From Verrucomicrobiaceae bacterium (GTDB lineage: Bacteria > Verrucomicrobiota > Verrucomicrobiia > Verrucomicrobiales > Verrucomicrobiaceae), in the NCBI GenBank assembly GCA_024232965.1, contig JACKQF010000003.1, positions 558,001 to 622,000 of the forward strand: 64,000 nt of DNA, written 5' to 3'. Below the pieces are notes generated by a model. The model was not told the DNA's origin. It worked only from the letters and a program-made list of their open reading frames with translations, and made no database searches. The position numbers and the translations under genes were made by a program. Positions within the stretch are counted from its first letter, which is position 1. Each line of letters opens with the position of its first letter. Positions 63,211 through 64,000 of the stretch are shown piece by piece.

Positions 63211-64000
63211 TGCGGTGAGCAGCTTTTGGTGGATGCCGTCAAAGCCGCCGTTGCTGAAAACCACGATCACATCGCCTGGATGTGTCTGCTCCTTCAATCG
63301 TGCAACGATGGAGCTGGTGTCGGATTCAAAAAAACAGGGCTTGCCTGCTGCGGCGACCGCTGTGGCTACTGCGGCCGTGTCGAGCCGTTGATCGGCCGGG
63401 ACTTTTTCCGGATTCGCGACCGCTGCAACGACGGAGCCGTCTGCTTCAGTCAGCGCGCCAATCAATTGTGTCTGCAAGACATTGCGGCGGCTGGTGTTGG
63501 AGCGGGGCTCGAAGACGGCCCAGAGGCGGCTGCCGGGATAGCGTTGGCGGAGACCGCGAAGGGTCTCGCGGATTGCCGTCGGGTGGTGGCCAAAGTCATC
63601 GATGACGGTGATGTCATTGACGACACCGCGCACCTGCTGACGTCGTCGGATGCCTTTGAAGCTCAGCAGCGCGTCGTGGATTTCTTCATCGCTGATGCCG
63701 GCAAAACGCGCCGCGCAGATGCACATGGAGGCATTGCGCACGTTGAATTCCCCGATCATGGGCAGGGTGAAGGGGACGCCATTCAGTTCAAAGGTCGTGC
63801 TTTCTTTCGCGGGATCGGTGATGACGATGCGGACATCACAATCGGCCCCTGTGCCCACGGTGGTCACGGGCGCGGGGCTCTTGCTGCGCAGGCCGAGACA
63901 GTTTTGGTCATCTCCGTTCATCAGCACCAGGCCATTGCGTGGCACAGTGTTCAGAAAGCGCTGGAAGGTCAGCAGCACGTCGTCCAGATCGCGAAAGATG
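63205..64000 (-). CDS. mpl: UDP-N-acetylmuramate:L-alanyl-gamma-D-glutamyl-meso-diaminopimelate ligase, 3' part
   Basis: About 265 C-terminal residues; the 5' end (ATP-binding domain) lies past the window edge. The Mpl/Mur ligase features are VRNASMCICAARFAGIS, the DDFGHHPTAIRETL block, AVFEPRSNTSRRNVLQ and the C-terminal GDVIVVFSNGGFDGIHQKLL. Mpl reattaches recycled murein tripeptide to UDP-MurNAc. Partial at the window end. Confidence 0.9.
   Translation of the reverse strand, partial: IFRDLDDVLLTFQRFLNTVPRNGLVLMNGDDQNCLGLRSKSPAPVTTVGTGADCDVRIVITDPAKESTTFELNGVPFTLPMIGEFNVRNASMCICAARFAGISDEEIHDALLSFKGIRRRQQVRGVVNDITVIDDFGHHPTAIRETLRGLRQRYPGSRLWAVFEPRSNTSRRNVLQTQLIGALTEADGSVVAAVANPEKVPADQRLDTAAVATAVAAAGKPCFFESDTSSIVARLKEQTHPGDVIVVFSNGGFDGIHQKLLTAL

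Overview
The window looks like a chromosomal segment of a Verrucomicrobiota bacterium, probably near Verrucomicrobiaceae. Evidence: two DUF1549/DUF1553 proteins with CxxCH motifs, Tat-exported DUF1501 and DUF1552 proteins, secreted PQQ-type propeller and SGNH-like proteins, two bactofilins, an Mpl-type murein recycling ligase, and mostly poor Shine-Dalgarno sequences. I see no rRNA, tRNA, CRISPR array or intact transposase.

Layout. 0-14 kb: a xylose-type periplasmic binding protein, a frameshifted secreted metalloprotease, an HtrA-like/SirB1-like fusion, YjbQ, a SnoaL-like protein, a penicillin-binding-protein homologue lacking its nucleophilic serine, phosphofructokinase, the rplM-rpsI operon with a clear promoter and terminator, a LOG-family protein, 5-formyl-THF cyclo-ligase, and a two-gene metabolic operon. 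14-25 kb: a DUF1549/1553-DUF1501 pair, DUF58, M3 peptidase, rpoZ-smpB, an oxidoreductase/PfkB kinase operon, and a lipoprotein behind an ArsR/SufR-like regulator. 25-31.5 kb: a divergent metal-efflux operon (small exported protein, TolC-like, CzcA-like) with no adaptor gene, then DUF302.

31.5-36.1 kb is an accessory region. It holds dispersed repeats in both orientations, a compound tandem array of two 21-bp families flanking a 33-bp repeat, a truncated and decayed hsdS, a broken small gene, an unknown ORF and a DUF4142 protein.

36-40 kb: a GH130/GT4 operon for mannoside-type glycans and an SGNH-like protein. 41-50 kb: secreted degradative genes (SGNH-like, a lectin/esterase/SMP-30 fusion, a PQQ-like propeller, DUF1549/1553, DUF1552). 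50-58 kb: a tightly packed minus-strand operon of patatin, CoA ligase, thiolase, bifunctional hydratase/3-hydroxyacyl-CoA dehydrogenase and acyl-CoA dehydrogenase, which together can release, activate and beta-oxidise an acyl chain. 58-64 kb: ribulose-phosphate epimerase, Hsp33-like chaperone, two bactofilins (one with two zinc ribbons), a dihydrolipoamide dehydrogenase-like flavoprotein, a small membrane protein and the 3' part of mpl.

Most genes are ordinary housekeeping or typical secreted functions of the phylum. The least explained sequence is the 32.26-32.87 kb compound tandem array next to the hsdS remnant.
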